Below are positions 38,338 through 47,997 of a DNA stretch of 64,000 nt, piece by piece. Source of the DNA: Tropicibacter sp. Alg240-R139 (GTDB lineage Bacteria > Pseudomonadota > Alphaproteobacteria > Rhodobacterales > Rhodobacteraceae); NCBI RefSeq assembly GCF_900537075.1, contig NZ_UNRA01000001.1, positions 186,001-250,000 on the forward strand, given 5' to 3'. The position numbers were made by a program, and so were the translations under genes. The notes beneath the pieces are model-generated. The model was given only the letters and a program-made list of their open reading frames with translations, was not told the DNA's origin and searched no databases. The number at the start of each line of letters is the position of its first letter. The stretch's first letter is position 1.

Positions 38338-39435
38338 TCAGGCCGCGCCTTGGGCCAGATCTTCGACAAGGGCCACCAGACGCTCGGTCGCATCCGGGAC
38401 ACCGACGCTCAGCGCAGCATTGGCCATCTGTTGCGCTGCAGCCGGGTTGGTAAGAACCGCCGCCATCTGCTCTGCCAACACCGCAGAGTCAAGGCGGCTT
38501 TCGGGGATCATGATCGCACCGCCCGCGTCTACTAGTCCGCGCGCGTTGGCAGTCTGGTGATCACCGGTTGCAGCGGCATAGGGGATCAGGATCGACGGGC
38601 GGCCAATGACCGAGATGTCGGCTACGCTCGATGCGCCTGCGCGGCTGATCACCAACTGCGCCTCGGACATGCGGCTGGGAACGTCGTGAAAAAAGGGCTG
38701 CACATCGGCGCTAATGCCATGTTCTGCATAAAACTGCGTGACACGCTCGCCATCTTCGTCGCGCGCCTGATGGGCCACGCGCACATATTGGCGCAAGCCC
38801 TCGGGCAGCATCGCAATGGCAGCAGGCACCACATCCGACAGAATGCGCGCACCCTGCGAGCCGCCCATAACCAGCACCAACATCGGGTAATCACCGGGTG
38901 AGATATAGCCCGCCCCGGCCCGCTCCAGCACAGCTGCGCGCACCGGGTTGCCCACGTGACCGGCCTCGACGCCCTCGGGCACCTCGGTCGGCCAAGTGCC
39001 GCAGGCTATACCCGCGACCCGTTTGGCAAACAGCTGATTGACCCGCCCCAGAACGCCATTTTGTTCATGGATCATGCGCGGCAGCTTCAACAGCGTCGCC
39101 GCCCCAAGCGCCGGGATCGACGGATACCCGCCAAAACCCACCACCACATCCGGCGTGTCGCGCTTCATCTGCCAGGCCATACCAGCGATACCCGCAGCAA
39201 TCTTTGGCGCGACCAAAGCCTTGGCCAGCACACCGCCCCGTGCAAATGTCGCGCTGGAAGCCTCGACAATCTCGGTCGTATGCGGAAATCCACCCGTGTA
39301 GCGCGCACCGCGCGCATCCGTTGACAGGCGCACCCGCCAGCCCTTTTTCAACATCGCTTCGGCCAGCGCCTGCGCAGGGAACATATGTCCCCCAGTGCCG
39401 CCCGCCGCAATCAGCAGATAGTTTTGCGTCATCAT
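38338..39435 (-). CDS. murG: UDP-GlcNAc--lipid I transferase
   Basis: 365 aa GT28 glycosyltransferase making lipid II at the inner face of the membrane. Seen: GGTGGHMFP at residues 12-20, [28 protein letters not shown] and the donor block [24 protein letters not shown]. Starts within the ftsW stop (ATGA). Confidence 0.97.
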   Translation of the reverse strand: MMTQNYLLIAAGGTGGHMFPAQALAEAMLKKGWRVRLSTDARGARYTGGFPHTTEIVEASSATFARGGVLAKALVAPKIAAGIAGMAWQMKRDTPDVVVGFGGYPSIPALGAATLLKLPRMIHEQNGVLGRVNQLFAKRVAGIACGTWPTEVPEGVEAGHVGNPVRAAVLERAGAGYISPGDYPMLVLVMGGSQGARILSDVVPAAIAMLPEGLRQYVRVAHQARDEDGERVTQFYAEHGISADVQPFFHDVPSRMSEAQLVISRAGASSVADISVIGRPSILIPYAAATGDHQTANARGLVDAGGAIMIPESRLDSAVLAEQMAAVLTNPAAAQQMANAALSVGVPDATERLVALVEDLAQGAA

Positions 39436-40595
39436 CCCCGTCCGCGCAAAATGTCCCCAAATTCACCTTGCGGACGTGTGCGCGTAAACGCCAGCAGCAT
39501 CCCCAAGGCAATCCCGCCGGCAATCAGCGACGACCCACCGTAGCTGACAAAGGGCAAGGTCATACCTTTGGCGGGCAGCAGTCGCACCGCCACACCCATG
39601 TTGATCATCGCCTGAACGCCGAACATGCAGGCCAGACCGGTGCCCGCCAGGCGGATGAACGGATCGCGTTCGCGCATCAGACGCAGAAGCGAACGCACAA
39701 CGATCGAGGCATAGAGCAAGATGATGATCAGAACCAGGATGAGGCCGTATTCCTCGGCCGCCACAGCGATAATGAAATCGGTATGCGCATCCGGCAGCGA
39801 CCATTTCACCTGCCCCTCGCCCACGCCAACACCGAACAAACCGCCCTCGCGGATCGCGTTGGTCGCATACCCCAGCTGAGTTGTGGGGTCCACGTCAGGG
39901 TTTAGAAACCCGTCAATCCGGCGGGCAAAGTGTTCAGAACTGGAATAAGCCACCATGCCGCCCAGGACCACAAAACCAGCCATGGCAACCAGCAGAAGCA
40001 TTGGCGCACCCGCCACAAAATACATCACGCCCCAACCAAAGAGCACTAGGCAAGCCTGACCAAAGTCGGGCTGCATCACCAGCATCGCCACAATCGCCAT
40101 GCACAGCGCAAAGGACCACAACCGACCCGGAGGACCGTTGATCTCTTGGCTGGCGGCAAACAGCCATGCAGCCACCACAACAAAGCCGGGCTTGAGAAAT
40201 TCGGATGGCTGGAACGAGGCAAAGCCCAAGCTATACCACCGCACCGCGCCTTTGCCGAAATCGGTGCCAAAGACCGGCAGTAATGCCAGCGCCACAAAGG
40301 CACAGAGAAAGCCCAAAACAGCCAACCGTCGTACCAGAATGGGCGACATCATCGACGTCAACAGCATGGCCACCAACGCGGCACCGCCAAATATCGCCTG
40401 CCGTTCGACATAATGGAACGGATCAAACCCGTTGCGCGCCGCCAGGGGCGGCGACGCGGCCAATCCCAAAAGCAAGCCGACCCCAAACAGGATCAACACA
40501 CAGGACATCGACCACTTGTCGAGCGTCCGCCACCATTTCGGAAGAATTGGTTCGCCACCCTGCGCGGGCACGGCTCCATACACCATCTCAGTCAT
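39432..40595 (-). CDS. ftsW: Peptidoglycan glycosyltransferase FtsW
   Basis: 387 aa SEDS-family polymerase of the septum. Ten hydrophobic segments; the SEDS signature [20 protein letters not shown] contains the essential Asp region, and [12 protein letters not shown] closes the family domain. Start at ATG 40595 (MTEMVYG); the frame is open further to 40706 but lacks similarity and would invade the divergent gene's promoter. The 131 bp to the divergent gene must hold the promoter of ftsW-murG-murC. Confidence 0.95.
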   Translation of the reverse strand: MTEMVYGAVPAQGGEPILPKWWRTLDKWSMSCVLILFGVGLLLGLAASPPLAARNGFDPFHYVERQAIFGGAALVAMLLTSMMSPILVRRLAVLGFLCAFVALALLPVFGTDFGKGAVRWYSLGFASFQPSEFLKPGFVVVAAWLFAASQEINGPPGRLWSFALCMAIVAMLVMQPDFGQACLVLFGWGVMYFVAGAPMLLLVAMAGFVVLGGMVAYSSSEHFARRIDGFLNPDVDPTTQLGYATNAIREGGLFGVGVGEGQVKWSLPDAHTDFIIAVAAEEYGLILVLIIILLYASIVVRSLLRLMRERDPFIRLAGTGLACMFGVQAMINMGVAVRLLPAKGMTLPFVSYGGSSLIAGGIALGMLLAFTRTRPQGEFGDILRGRG

Positions 40596-40726
40596 GAGAT
40601 TACCGCCACTGATCTGCCTCGTTGATGTCCCTTTTCGGGATCTGACGCCGACTCTACAGGCAAAAAGGGAATCAGGCCAGCCTCTTCCTCTTGCCATTGG
40701 CGGCAATCCGCGCCACGGGGTGGGTC

Positions 40727-41908
40727 ATGGAGTTCGACACAATCATATTGGGGGCTGGCGCGGCTGGCATGATGTGCGCCACCCACGCAGGCGGGCGCAC
40801 CTTGGTGGTGGATCACGCAAAAAACCCGGGCGAGAAAATCCGCATCTCGGGCGGCGGGCGGTGCAATTTCACCAACATGTACGCTGAGCCGGGAAATTTC
40901 CTGTCGCAGAACCCGCATTTCTGCAAATCCGCGCTGGCGCGCTATACCCAGTGGGATTTCATCGAATTGGTCGGGCGTCACGGCATCGCCTGGCACGAAA
41001 AAACGCTCGGCCAGCTGTTCTGCGATGGCTCTGCCAAACAGATCATTGCCATGCTGGTGCAAGAGATGGAGCGCGCAGGCGCTACCCTATGGCTGCAAAC
41101 CTCGCTGGCAGAGCTGACCAAAACCGAAAGCGGCTACCACCTGACCCTCGACAGGGACGGCAAACGGGTCTCGGCCTCCTGCCGCAATCTGGTGCTGGCC
41201 ACCGGCGGCAAGTCAATCCCCAAGATGGGTGCCACGGGACTCGCTTATGACATCGCGCGCCAGTTCGACTTGCCCGTGACCGAAACCCGCCCTGCGCTGG
41301 TCCCCTTCACTTTCCCCGAAGGCCGCTTCAAACCACTGGCCGGCGTTGCCACGCCCACACGCCTCAGCAACGCACGCGCCAGTTTTGACGAGGCGCTGTT
41401 GTTCACGCACCGTGGGCTGAGCGGCCCGGCGGTCCTGCAACTGTCGTCCTATTGGCGCGAAGGCGAAGAGATCCACGTCAACCTGGACCCTGACGGCACT
41501 CTTTTCGACGCTCTGCGCAACCAACGCCAACAATCAGGCCGCAAGGCGCTGACGACAGAATTGTCAAACCACCTGCCGACACGCCTGGTTGAGGTATTGA
41601 AGATCGACATCCCCATGGGTGGCAATCTGGCGGATCAATCCGACGCCAAGTTGCAAACACTGTGCGCCGCCCTTTCGGACTGGCGCCTAACCCCGTCCGG
41701 CACCGAAGGCTACCGCACCGCCGAAGTCACCTTGGGCGGCATCGACACGGCGGCCCTATCTTCCCGGACAATGGAAGTCACATCAGTCCCCGGCCTCTAC
41801 GTGATCGGCGAAGCGGTCGACGTCACCGGCTGGCTCGGTGGGTTCAACTTCCAATGGGCTTGGTCTTCGGGTCACGCGGCGGGAACCGCCATCCGCGCAA
41901 GCCTGTAA
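40727..41908 (+). CDS. BaiN/HI0933-type NAD(P)/FAD flavoprotein
   Basis: 393 aa FAD-dependent protein of the HI0933/YhiN/BaiN group. ADP-binding motif IILGAGAAGMMCA near residue 6, KIRISGGGRCNFTN (family signature), LVLATGGKSIPKMG and the C-terminal GLYVIGEAVDVTGWLGGFNFQWAWSSG. Probably an oxidoreductase of unknown substrate. It is the only plus-strand gene inside the dcw cluster. ATG 40727 chosen; a frame start at 40691 is possible. Confidence 0.9.
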   Translation: MEFDTIILGAGAAGMMCATHAGGRTLVVDHAKNPGEKIRISGGGRCNFTNMYAEPGNFLSQNPHFCKSALARYTQWDFIELVGRHGIAWHEKTLGQLFCDGSAKQIIAMLVQEMERAGATLWLQTSLAELTKTESGYHLTLDRDGKRVSASCRNLVLATGGKSIPKMGATGLAYDIARQFDLPVTETRPALVPFTFPEGRFKPLAGVATPTRLSNARASFDEALLFTHRGLSGPAVLQLSSYWREGEEIHVNLDPDGTLFDALRNQRQQSGRKALTTELSNHLPTRLVEVLKIDIPMGGNLADQSDAKLQTLCAALSDWRLTPSGTEGYRTAEVTLGGIDTAALSSRTMEVTSVPGLYVIGEAVDVTGWLGGFNFQWAWSSGHAAGTAIRASL

Positions 41909-41936
41909 GATTTCAAGCGAGGCTCTGCCTCGCGCT

Positions 41937-41996
41937 CCGGGATATTTGAAGCAAGAAGAAGCAAGCTCCCCTTTTTTCTTGCTTCAAATATCCCGG
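41937..41996. terminator. Bidirectional terminator, flavoprotein gene / murD
   Basis: 21-bp perfect inverted repeat, CCGGGATATTTGAAGCAAGA pairing with its complement at 41976-41996, loop of 18 bp containing CCCCTTTTT. It lies between the two convergent stops. The right arm is also the left end of repeat family B copy 2. Confidence 0.75.
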
Positions 41997-42033
41997 GGGA
42001 GTCGCCAAAGGCGACGGGGGCAGCGCCCCCTCC
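41986..42033 (+). repeat. REP-like repeat, family B copy 2
   Basis: AAATATCCCGGGGGAGTCG, then GTCGCC-AAA-GGCGAC and GGGGGC-AGC-GCCCCC hairpins: same arrangement as 18397-18443 with a changed first hairpin that still pairs. Ends 5 bp from the murD stop. Confidence 0.82.
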
Positions 42034-42037
42034 TACG

Positions 42038-43432
42038 TCACAACCGAGCGCGCACCTCGCGCACAAAATCCTCGCCGCGCTGCTCGAAATTGTCGTATTG
42101 ATCAAAACTCGCCGCCGCAGGCGCCAGCAGCACTGTCTCGCCCTCCTGCATCTCGGCCATTGCCCGTTCCACCGCCGTGGCCATCGTGGTACACACCTCG
42201 GCCTCGACGTCCAGTTGCATGGCAAATCCGGCCGCCTCGCGCCCGATGACATATGCCTTGACCACGCCACCAGTTGCACTGTTCAGCGCCGACAGCCCGC
42301 CCTCTTTCTCTAGTCCCCCACAGATCCAGCGGATCTTCTTGAACGCGCTCAGCGCTTTCACAGCCGCATCCACATTGGTGGCTTTGCTGTCGTTCACGAA
42401 TGTCACACCCCGCGCCTCGGCCACGATCTGACTGCGGTGCGGCAGGCCCGGATAGCTCTGCAACGCGGCCTCGATCACCCGCGGCGCCAGCCCCAGCGAC
42501 CGGCACGCCGCATAAGCCGCACAGGCATTCTGATGATTGTGTGCCCCTGGCAAACCCTTGATCGGGCGCAGGTCAATCGACCCGGCCTGCCGCCCCTTGC
42601 GGTACTCGCTCAGGAACCCCTTGCGGGCAAAGACATGCCACCCCGGCCCGCTCAGCTTTTGCGCCACAGACACCCGGATCACCCGATCATCTGCTGGTCC
42701 TTCGGACAGTTGGCCTGCCAGAAACAGCCCCTCGGGCTCATCAATCCCCACCACCGCGCGATCCGGCCCGCCCTCAGAGAACAGCCGCCGCTTGGCCGCG
42801 AAATAGCCGCCCATCCCGCCATGGCGATCCAGATGATCGGGGCTGAGGTTGGTGAACACCGCCACATCCGGCGTCAGCGAGCGCGCCAGTTCCGTCTGAT
42901 AGCTCGACAATTCCAGCACCACGACCGAGCCATTTTCGGCCGGCTCAATATCCAGCACCCCGCGCCCGATGTTGCCCGCCAATTGTGAGGGGCGCCCGGC
43001 CTCGGTCAAGATGTGATGGATCAACGCCGCCGTGGTGGATTTCCCGTTCGACCCTGTGACCGCAATCACGCGCGGCAAGGTTTCGAAATGGTGCCAGGTG
43101 CTGTCTGCAAAGGACCGAAAGAACAGCCCGATGTCATTGTCCACCGGCACGCCCGCCTCCAACGCGGCGCGCACCACCGGGTTCGGCGCAGGGTACAGAT
43201 GCGGAATGCCGGGGCTAACGATCAGAGAGGCCACGCCTTCAAAATCCCCCGCCCGGCGCAACTCAACGCACTCAAACCCCTCGGCCTCAGCCGCCTCTCT
43301 CGCGGCCGGATTGTCGTCCCAACAGAGCACTTCCGCCCCGCCCGCCAGCAAACTGCGCGCCGCTGACAGCCCCGAGCGGCCCAGCCCCAGAACAGCCACC
43401 TTTTGACCCTTGCACCCTTTGACCGGGATCAT
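42038..43432 (-). CDS. murD: UDP-N-acetylmuramoylalanine--D-glutamate ligase
   Basis: 464 aa Mur ligase adding D-Glu. [19 protein letters not shown] at the N-terminus, P-loop [34 protein letters not shown] and [17 protein letters not shown] are MurD-specific blocks. Separated from the TPR gene upstream by 69 bp. Confidence 0.97.
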   Translation of the reverse strand: MIPVKGCKGQKVAVLGLGRSGLSAARSLLAGGAEVLCWDDNPAAREAAEAEGFECVELRRAGDFEGVASLIVSPGIPHLYPAPNPVVRAALEAGVPVDNDIGLFFRSFADSTWHHFETLPRVIAVTGSNGKSTTAALIHHILTEAGRPSQLAGNIGRGVLDIEPAENGSVVVLELSSYQTELARSLTPDVAVFTNLSPDHLDRHGGMGGYFAAKRRLFSEGGPDRAVVGIDEPEGLFLAGQLSEGPADDRVIRVSVAQKLSGPGWHVFARKGFLSEYRKGRQAGSIDLRPIKGLPGAHNHQNACAAYAACRSLGLAPRVIEAALQSYPGLPHRSQIVAEARGVTFVNDSKATNVDAAVKALSAFKKIRWICGGLEKEGGLSALNSATGGVVKAYVIGREAAGFAMQLDVEAEVCTTMATAVERAMAEMQEGETVLLAPAAASFDQYDNFEQRGEDFVREVRARL

Positions 43433-43501
43433 CTCACGCGCTCCTTACCGTCTTGCCTTAGAGCTACCCTGTACCGAGCGCGGACGAGATTGCAAGCGGG
43501 G

Positions 43502-45355
43502 CTAGTCGGGCTTTTTCTCCAGAAAGGCTTCCAGGTTTTTGCGCACTGTCTGTGTGTTTGGATGATCCAGCCCCAAGGCCGCCTCCAAAACGTCCAGCGC
43601 CGCGCGATAGAGCGGCTCAGCCTCCCTGTACCTGTCTGTCGTCTTCAGCAATCCCGCAAGGTTGTTGAGATCGATTGCAAAGTCGGGGTGCCCTTCCCCC
43701 AGCACCCGTCGGTCAATCTCCAAAGCTTCGCGGAAAAGCGGCTCCGCTTCATCATACCGACCCGTTGCCGCCAGCAAACCCGCAAGGTTGTTGAGGCGGG
43801 TCGCATAGTGGGGATGCCCCTCTCCCAGCGTCTTGCGACCAATCTCCAGCGCACCTCGATACAGCAGCTCGGCCTCGCCAAACCGGCTCGTCGTCTCCAG
43901 CAATCCCGCGAGGTTGTTGAGCCAGGTCGCATAGTCGGGATGTCTCTCGCCAAGCGTCTTGCGACCAATCTCCAGCGCCTCACGAAAGAGCGGCTCGGCC
44001 TCCTCGTACCGGCCTGTCGATTCCAGCAATCCCGCAAGATTGTTAAGGCCGGTCGCGTAGTCGGGATGCGTCTCACCAATCGTCTTGCGGCCAATCTCCA
44101 GCGCCTCGCGATGAAGCGACTCGGCTTCGTCGTACCGGCCAATCGTCTCCAGAAATCCCGCGAGGTTGTTGAGGCGGATCGCATAGTCGGGATGCTTCTC
44201 GCCAATCGTCTTGCGACTAGTCTCCAGCGCCTCGCGGTACAGCGGCTCGGCCTCGCCGTACCGACCCGTCGCTCTCAGCAGTGCAGCAAGATTGTTGAGG
44301 ATGGTCGCATAGTCGGGATGCCCCTCCCCCAACGTTTTACGACCAATCTCCAACGCCTCGCGATAAATCGGTTCGGCCTCGCCATACCGGCCCGTCGTCC
44401 GTAGCAAACTCGCAAGGTTGTTGAGGCGGATCGCATAGTCGGGGTGCCTCTCACCAATCGTCTTGCGGCCAATCTCCAGCGCCTCGCGGCAAAGCGGCTC
44501 GACCTCTTCGTACTGGCCCGTTGCATTTAGTGTGAGCGCATGTTCGTTCAACGCAATGGCCAAATGCTCTTCGGTCTCTTCAGACCGTGCGAAGCCGATT
44601 AACTCTTCACCTAAACGCAACGCATTGTTGTAATCTCCGGACCGCCACAGAAATTCGCGCGCCTTGAGCAAAGCATCAAATGTCGGGTCCAGCCGGGCGG
44701 CGCGCGCATAGTGCTCCGCCGCATCTCGCCAACGCACTTCCTCCTCGGCGATCTCTCCCCGACCAAAGGCAGCGCGGGCCGCTTCCTGTACTTCCAACTC
44801 GCGACTGGCCTCGACCTCGGCAAAGATGTCATCCGCCACAGAAAAGTCGCCGCGCTCCAACGCGGCGCGCGCCTCGGCGATCCGCTCGCCCCCGATGCTG
44901 TTGCCTGACCTCTCTAGCAACCGCTCCAAATCAGCGATCCGCTTTTGGGCCTCGGCCAAGGCCGGTTCCGGGTTAGCGATCTGGCTTTCCAGTTCGGCAA
45001 TCCGCGCGCGCAGCAGGGCGGCCTCACCCGGCGCGGTCTGTGCCAGTTCCAACTCCAACTCGGCCTTCATCTCGCGCCGGATGCGGATGAATTCAGCGGT
45101 GGTCAGCTTGGTCTCGGACAAAGGTTGTGGTGCCGGCTCGGGTTGGGTCAACGGAACCTTCTTCGACAGTCGGCTGAGCACGAACCATCCAAAGGCACAA
45201 ATCATTCCAACCAAGGTGAGCAGGGCAGCCGCCGCAGCAGCAATGGCCGTGACCCGGTTCTGGTGGTCCTCGACGCCGAACCACGTCCAGATCTCTACGC
45301 CGAACTCATAAAGCCAATCCAACCGCTCACACTCTCTCCTGCCCGTGAAGGGCAC
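43502..45355 (-). CDS. Membrane TPR protein, kinesin-light-chain-like repeats
   Basis: 617 aa. One transmembrane helix at about 37-62 (AIAAAAAALLTLVGMICAFGWFVL), then a Glu/Ala/Arg-rich coiled-coil region at about 85-155, then irregular TPRs, and from about residue 264 eight 42-residue TPR units of the form EAEPLYREALEIGRKTLGE-HPDYA-LNNLA-LL-TGRY. These long TPRs (TPR_10/TPR_12 type) usually bind peptides. No catalytic domain is seen. Inserted between mraY and murD, not a standard dcw gene; role perhaps as a scaffold, but that is inference. GC and codon use look normal for the region. Confidence 0.9.
   Translation of the reverse strand: MPFTGRRECERLDWLYEFGVEIWTWFGVEDHQNRVTAIAAAAAALLTLVGMICAFGWFVLSRLSKKVPLTQPEPAPQPLSETKLTTAEFIRIRREMKAELELELAQTAPGEAALLRARIAELESQIANPEPALAEAQKRIADLERLLERSGNSIGGERIAEARAALERGDFSVADDIFAEVEASRELEVQEAARAAFGRGEIAEEEVRWRDAAEHYARAARLDPTFDALLKAREFLWRSGDYNNALRLGEELIGFARSEETEEHLAIALNEHALTLNATGQYEEVEPLCREALEIGRKTIGERHPDYAIRLNNLASLLRTTGRYGEAEPIYREALEIGRKTLGEGHPDYATILNNLAALLRATGRYGEAEPLYREALETSRKTIGEKHPDYAIRLNNLAGFLETIGRYDEAESLHREALEIGRKTIGETHPDYATGLNNLAGLLESTGRYEEAEPLFREALEIGRKTLGERHPDYATWLNNLAGLLETTSRFGEAELLYRGALEIGRKTLGEGHPHYATRLNNLAGLLAATGRYDEAEPLFREALEIDRRVLGEGHPDFAIDLNNLAGLLKTTDRYREAEPLYRAALDVLEAALGLDHPNTQTVRKNLEAFLEKKPD
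43600..44563 (-). repeat. 126-bp tandem repeats inside the TPR gene
   Basis: The DNA repeats with a period of exactly 126 bp: the word AATCTCC in the plus strand recurs at 43841, 43967 and 44093, with a one-base variant at 44219. Units are highly similar at the DNA level, not only as protein, so copy number may change by recombination. Confidence 0.85.
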
Positions 45356-45498
45356 CCTATCAGGTCGCGGAAAAGTTGAAAGTTGGACTTCGCGGCGGCA
45401 GACGCACGCTGCGCTGCCGCAGTGTACGGGGGGTGCACACTTAGTGCACGCATATCACACCCCCGTCAGACGCCATTCCTGCTGCGCTGCGGCGCGCC

Positions 45499-46581
45499 TT
45501 AGCGGACCTTCAGCGTGGCCAATCCGATCATCGCCAGGATCAGCGAGATGATCCAGAAGCGGATGACGATGGTGGGCTCGGCCCAGCCCTTTTTCTCGTA
45601 ATGGTGATGGATCGGGGCCATCAGAAAAACCCGCTTGCCGGTGCGTTTGAAATAGAGCACCTGGATGATCACACTTAAGGCTTCAACCACAAACAAACCG
45701 CCGACGATGGCCAAAACGAGCTCGTGTTTGGTGGCAACCGCTATGGCCCCCAAAGCGCCACCCAAGGCCAGCGAACCGGTGTCGCCCATGAAGACCGCCG
45801 CCGGAGGGGCATTGTACCACAGGAAGCCCAGACCACCACCAAACAGCGCGGCGGTAAAGATCAGGATCTCACCGGTTCCGGGCACATAATGCACGTCCAG
45901 ATATTCGGTAAAGTCGACCCGTCCCACCGCATAAGCAATCACGCCCAGGGTCGAGGCCGCGATCATTGCCGGCATGATCGCCAGCCCGTCCAGACCATCG
46001 GTCAGATTGACCGCATTGGCCGCGCCAACGATGACGCAGATCGAGAAGGGAACGTAGAAAAGTCCCAAGTTTATAAGGGTATCCTTGAACACCGGCAGGG
46101 CCAATTGGTACTGCAACGCCTCGGGGTGATTGTAGCTTGCCCAGACGGATGCGATGACGGCGATTATGATACCCAAGGCCAGCCGCAACTTGCCCGGAAC
46201 TCCATTGGTATTTTGTTTGGACACCTTCGCGTAATCGTCAGCAAAGCCAATGGCCGCAAAGGACAGCGTTACGAATAAAACCAACCAGACAAAGGGATTG
46301 TCGAGCCGTGCCCACAACAGCGTCGAGGACACCAATGCACCCACAATCAGCAGACCGCCCATGGTCGGCGTTCCCGCCTTCTGGAAATGCCCCTCGGGTC
46401 CATCATCGCGGATCGGTTGACCCTTGCCCTGCTTGCGACGCAAGACGTTGATCAGTGGACGCCCGAACAGAAAGCCGAACAGCAAAGCCGTCATAAAGGC
46501 CCCGCCCGCGCGGAAAGTGATGTAGCGGAAGAGGTTCCAGATGTCCCCTCCGTCCGACAGCGCGGTCAACCAATATAGCAT
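45499..46581 (-). CDS. mraY: Phospho-N-acetylmuramoyl-pentapeptide transferase
   Basis: 360 aa polytopic enzyme making lipid I. Active-site motifs: [12 protein letters not shown] (Asp pair), [14 protein letters not shown], and the cytoplasmic loop [11 protein letters not shown]. Ten hydrophobic segments. It is 12 bp after the murF stop. Confidence 0.97.
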   Translation of the reverse strand: MLYWLTALSDGGDIWNLFRYITFRAGGAFMTALLFGFLFGRPLINVLRRKQGKGQPIRDDGPEGHFQKAGTPTMGGLLIVGALVSSTLLWARLDNPFVWLVLFVTLSFAAIGFADDYAKVSKQNTNGVPGKLRLALGIIIAVIASVWASYNHPEALQYQLALPVFKDTLINLGLFYVPFSICVIVGAANAVNLTDGLDGLAIMPAMIAASTLGVIAYAVGRVDFTEYLDVHYVPGTGEILIFTAALFGGGLGFLWYNAPPAAVFMGDTGSLALGGALGAIAVATKHELVLAIVGGLFVVEALSVIIQVLYFKRTGKRVFLMAPIHHHYEKKGWAEPTIVIRFWIISLILAMIGLATLKVR

Positions 46582-46593
46582 CTGCTCTTGTCC

Positions 46594-47997
46594 CTACTCG
46601 TCCGTGTTTTCTTGCGATCCGGCCCCTTGGCCCATTTCACGCAGCCCGTCAACAACCCGCGCCAATCCCATGCTTAATGAGCCCTTGGCAAGCACGATAT
46701 CGCCGGTTTGGATCAGATCCGGCAGCATTTCAGCCATTTGGGCGCTGGTTTCAGTCCACTTGCCTCGCTTTTCTTCAGGCAAAGCAGCGTACAGGGCTTT
46801 CATCAACGGGCCGACGCAATGGATTTGCTGGATGGAATTTATGGCGTTCAGATCGGCCAACCCTATGTGCAACTCTTCGGCCTGCGGTCCCAGCTCTTTC
46901 ATGTCTCCGATAAAGGCCAAACGACGCGGACCCTTTACGGTGGCCAAAACAGCCAAGGCCGCAGCCATCGAGGTTGGATTGGCGTTGTAACTATCATCAA
47001 GCAGCTCGAGCGTGCCGTTGGGTATGGCCAATGTTTCACGAACGCCACGCCCCTTGAAGGGCGCCCAGCTGGCCAGGCTTTTGACCGCCTCTTGTAGGTC
47101 AGCCCCCATGGCCTGCGTTACGGCCAAAGCCCCTAATCCGTTCATCGCGAAATGCGCGCCAGCGGACTGAATTTCAAAGTTTATCTCTTGTTCATTGATC
47201 AGCGCACAAGACGTGGTCAGGTCCCCGTCAAGCTCGACGCTCAGCAAATGATAGTCCTGAGCGTTGGTGCCGAAGGATAGAATTTTGGCGTTAACTTCGG
47301 CCGCCGCATCATGCAAAATCTGCGCGTCATCGATGTCGGCATTCACAACTGCCACACCGTCCGGCTCAAGCCCTTCAAAGATTGCAGCTTTTTCGCGCGC
47401 AATCGCCGTAACGCTGTCAAACGCCTCCAGATGCGCGGCAGCAACAGTGGTGACCATCGCCACATGCGGGCGTGCCTGTTTGGCCAATGGAGCGATTTCG
47501 CCGGGATGGTTCATGCCGATCTCGATCACCGCGTATTCGGTGTCGCGCGGCATCCGCGCCAGGGTCAACGGGACACCCCAATGGTTGTTGTAGCTGGCAA
47601 CGCTGGCGTGGGTCATACCCTGATCGCCCAGCATCGCGGACAACATTTCCTTGGTCGAGGTTTTACCGACCGAACCCGTGACAGCCACAACGCGCGCGCG
47701 CGCCCGGGCACGGGCTGCGCGGCCCAAATCCTCTAGCGCGGCTTGCACGTCATCGACGAGCAACAGCGGAGCATTGCCCGGCAGACCGGTGGGAATGTGC
47801 GAAACCAATGCAGCGCCCGCCCCCTTCTCCAGCGCTTGCCCCACAAACTCATGACCGTCTCGCGCGGCTTGCAGCGCAACAAACAGATCACCGAGTTCAA
47901 TGGTGCGGGTGTCGATCGAAACACCGTTCACCGACCAATCGCCAATTGCGCGCCCATTGGTGGCCGCTGCAGCCTCGGTTGCGGTCCAAAGCGTCAT
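46594..47997 (-). CDS. murF: UDP-MurNAc-tripeptide--D-alanyl-D-alanine ligase
   Basis: 467 aa Mur ligase adding D-Ala-D-Ala. SIDTRTIELGDLFVAL near the front, P-loop VTGSVGKTSTKEML, EIGMNHPGEI and LLDDSYNANPTSMAAAL are MurF hallmarks. Its ATG overlaps the murE end (47994-47997). Confidence 0.97.
   Translation of the reverse strand: MTLWTATEAAAATNGRAIGDWSVNGVSIDTRTIELGDLFVALQAARDGHEFVGQALEKGAGAALVSHIPTGLPGNAPLLLVDDVQAALEDLGRAARARARARVVAVTGSVGKTSTKEMLSAMLGDQGMTHASVASYNNHWGVPLTLARMPRDTEYAVIEIGMNHPGEIAPLAKQARPHVAMVTTVAAAHLEAFDSVTAIAREKAAIFEGLEPDGVAVVNADIDDAQILHDAAAEVNAKILSFGTNAQDYHLLSVELDGDLTTSCALINEQEINFEIQSAGAHFAMNGLGALAVTQAMGADLQEAVKSLASWAPFKGRGVRETLAIPNGTLELLDDSYNANPTSMAAALAVLATVKGPRRLAFIGDMKELGPQAEELHIGLADLNAINSIQQIHCVGPLMKALYAALPEEKRGKWTETSAQMAEMLPDLIQTGDIVLAKGSLSMGLARVVDGLREMGQGAGSQENTDE

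Noticed and set aside
43600-44563. 126-bp tandem repeats considered as a mobile or satellite array
   Set aside because: They are in frame within the TPR gene and encode regular 42-residue TPR units, so they are coding repeats.
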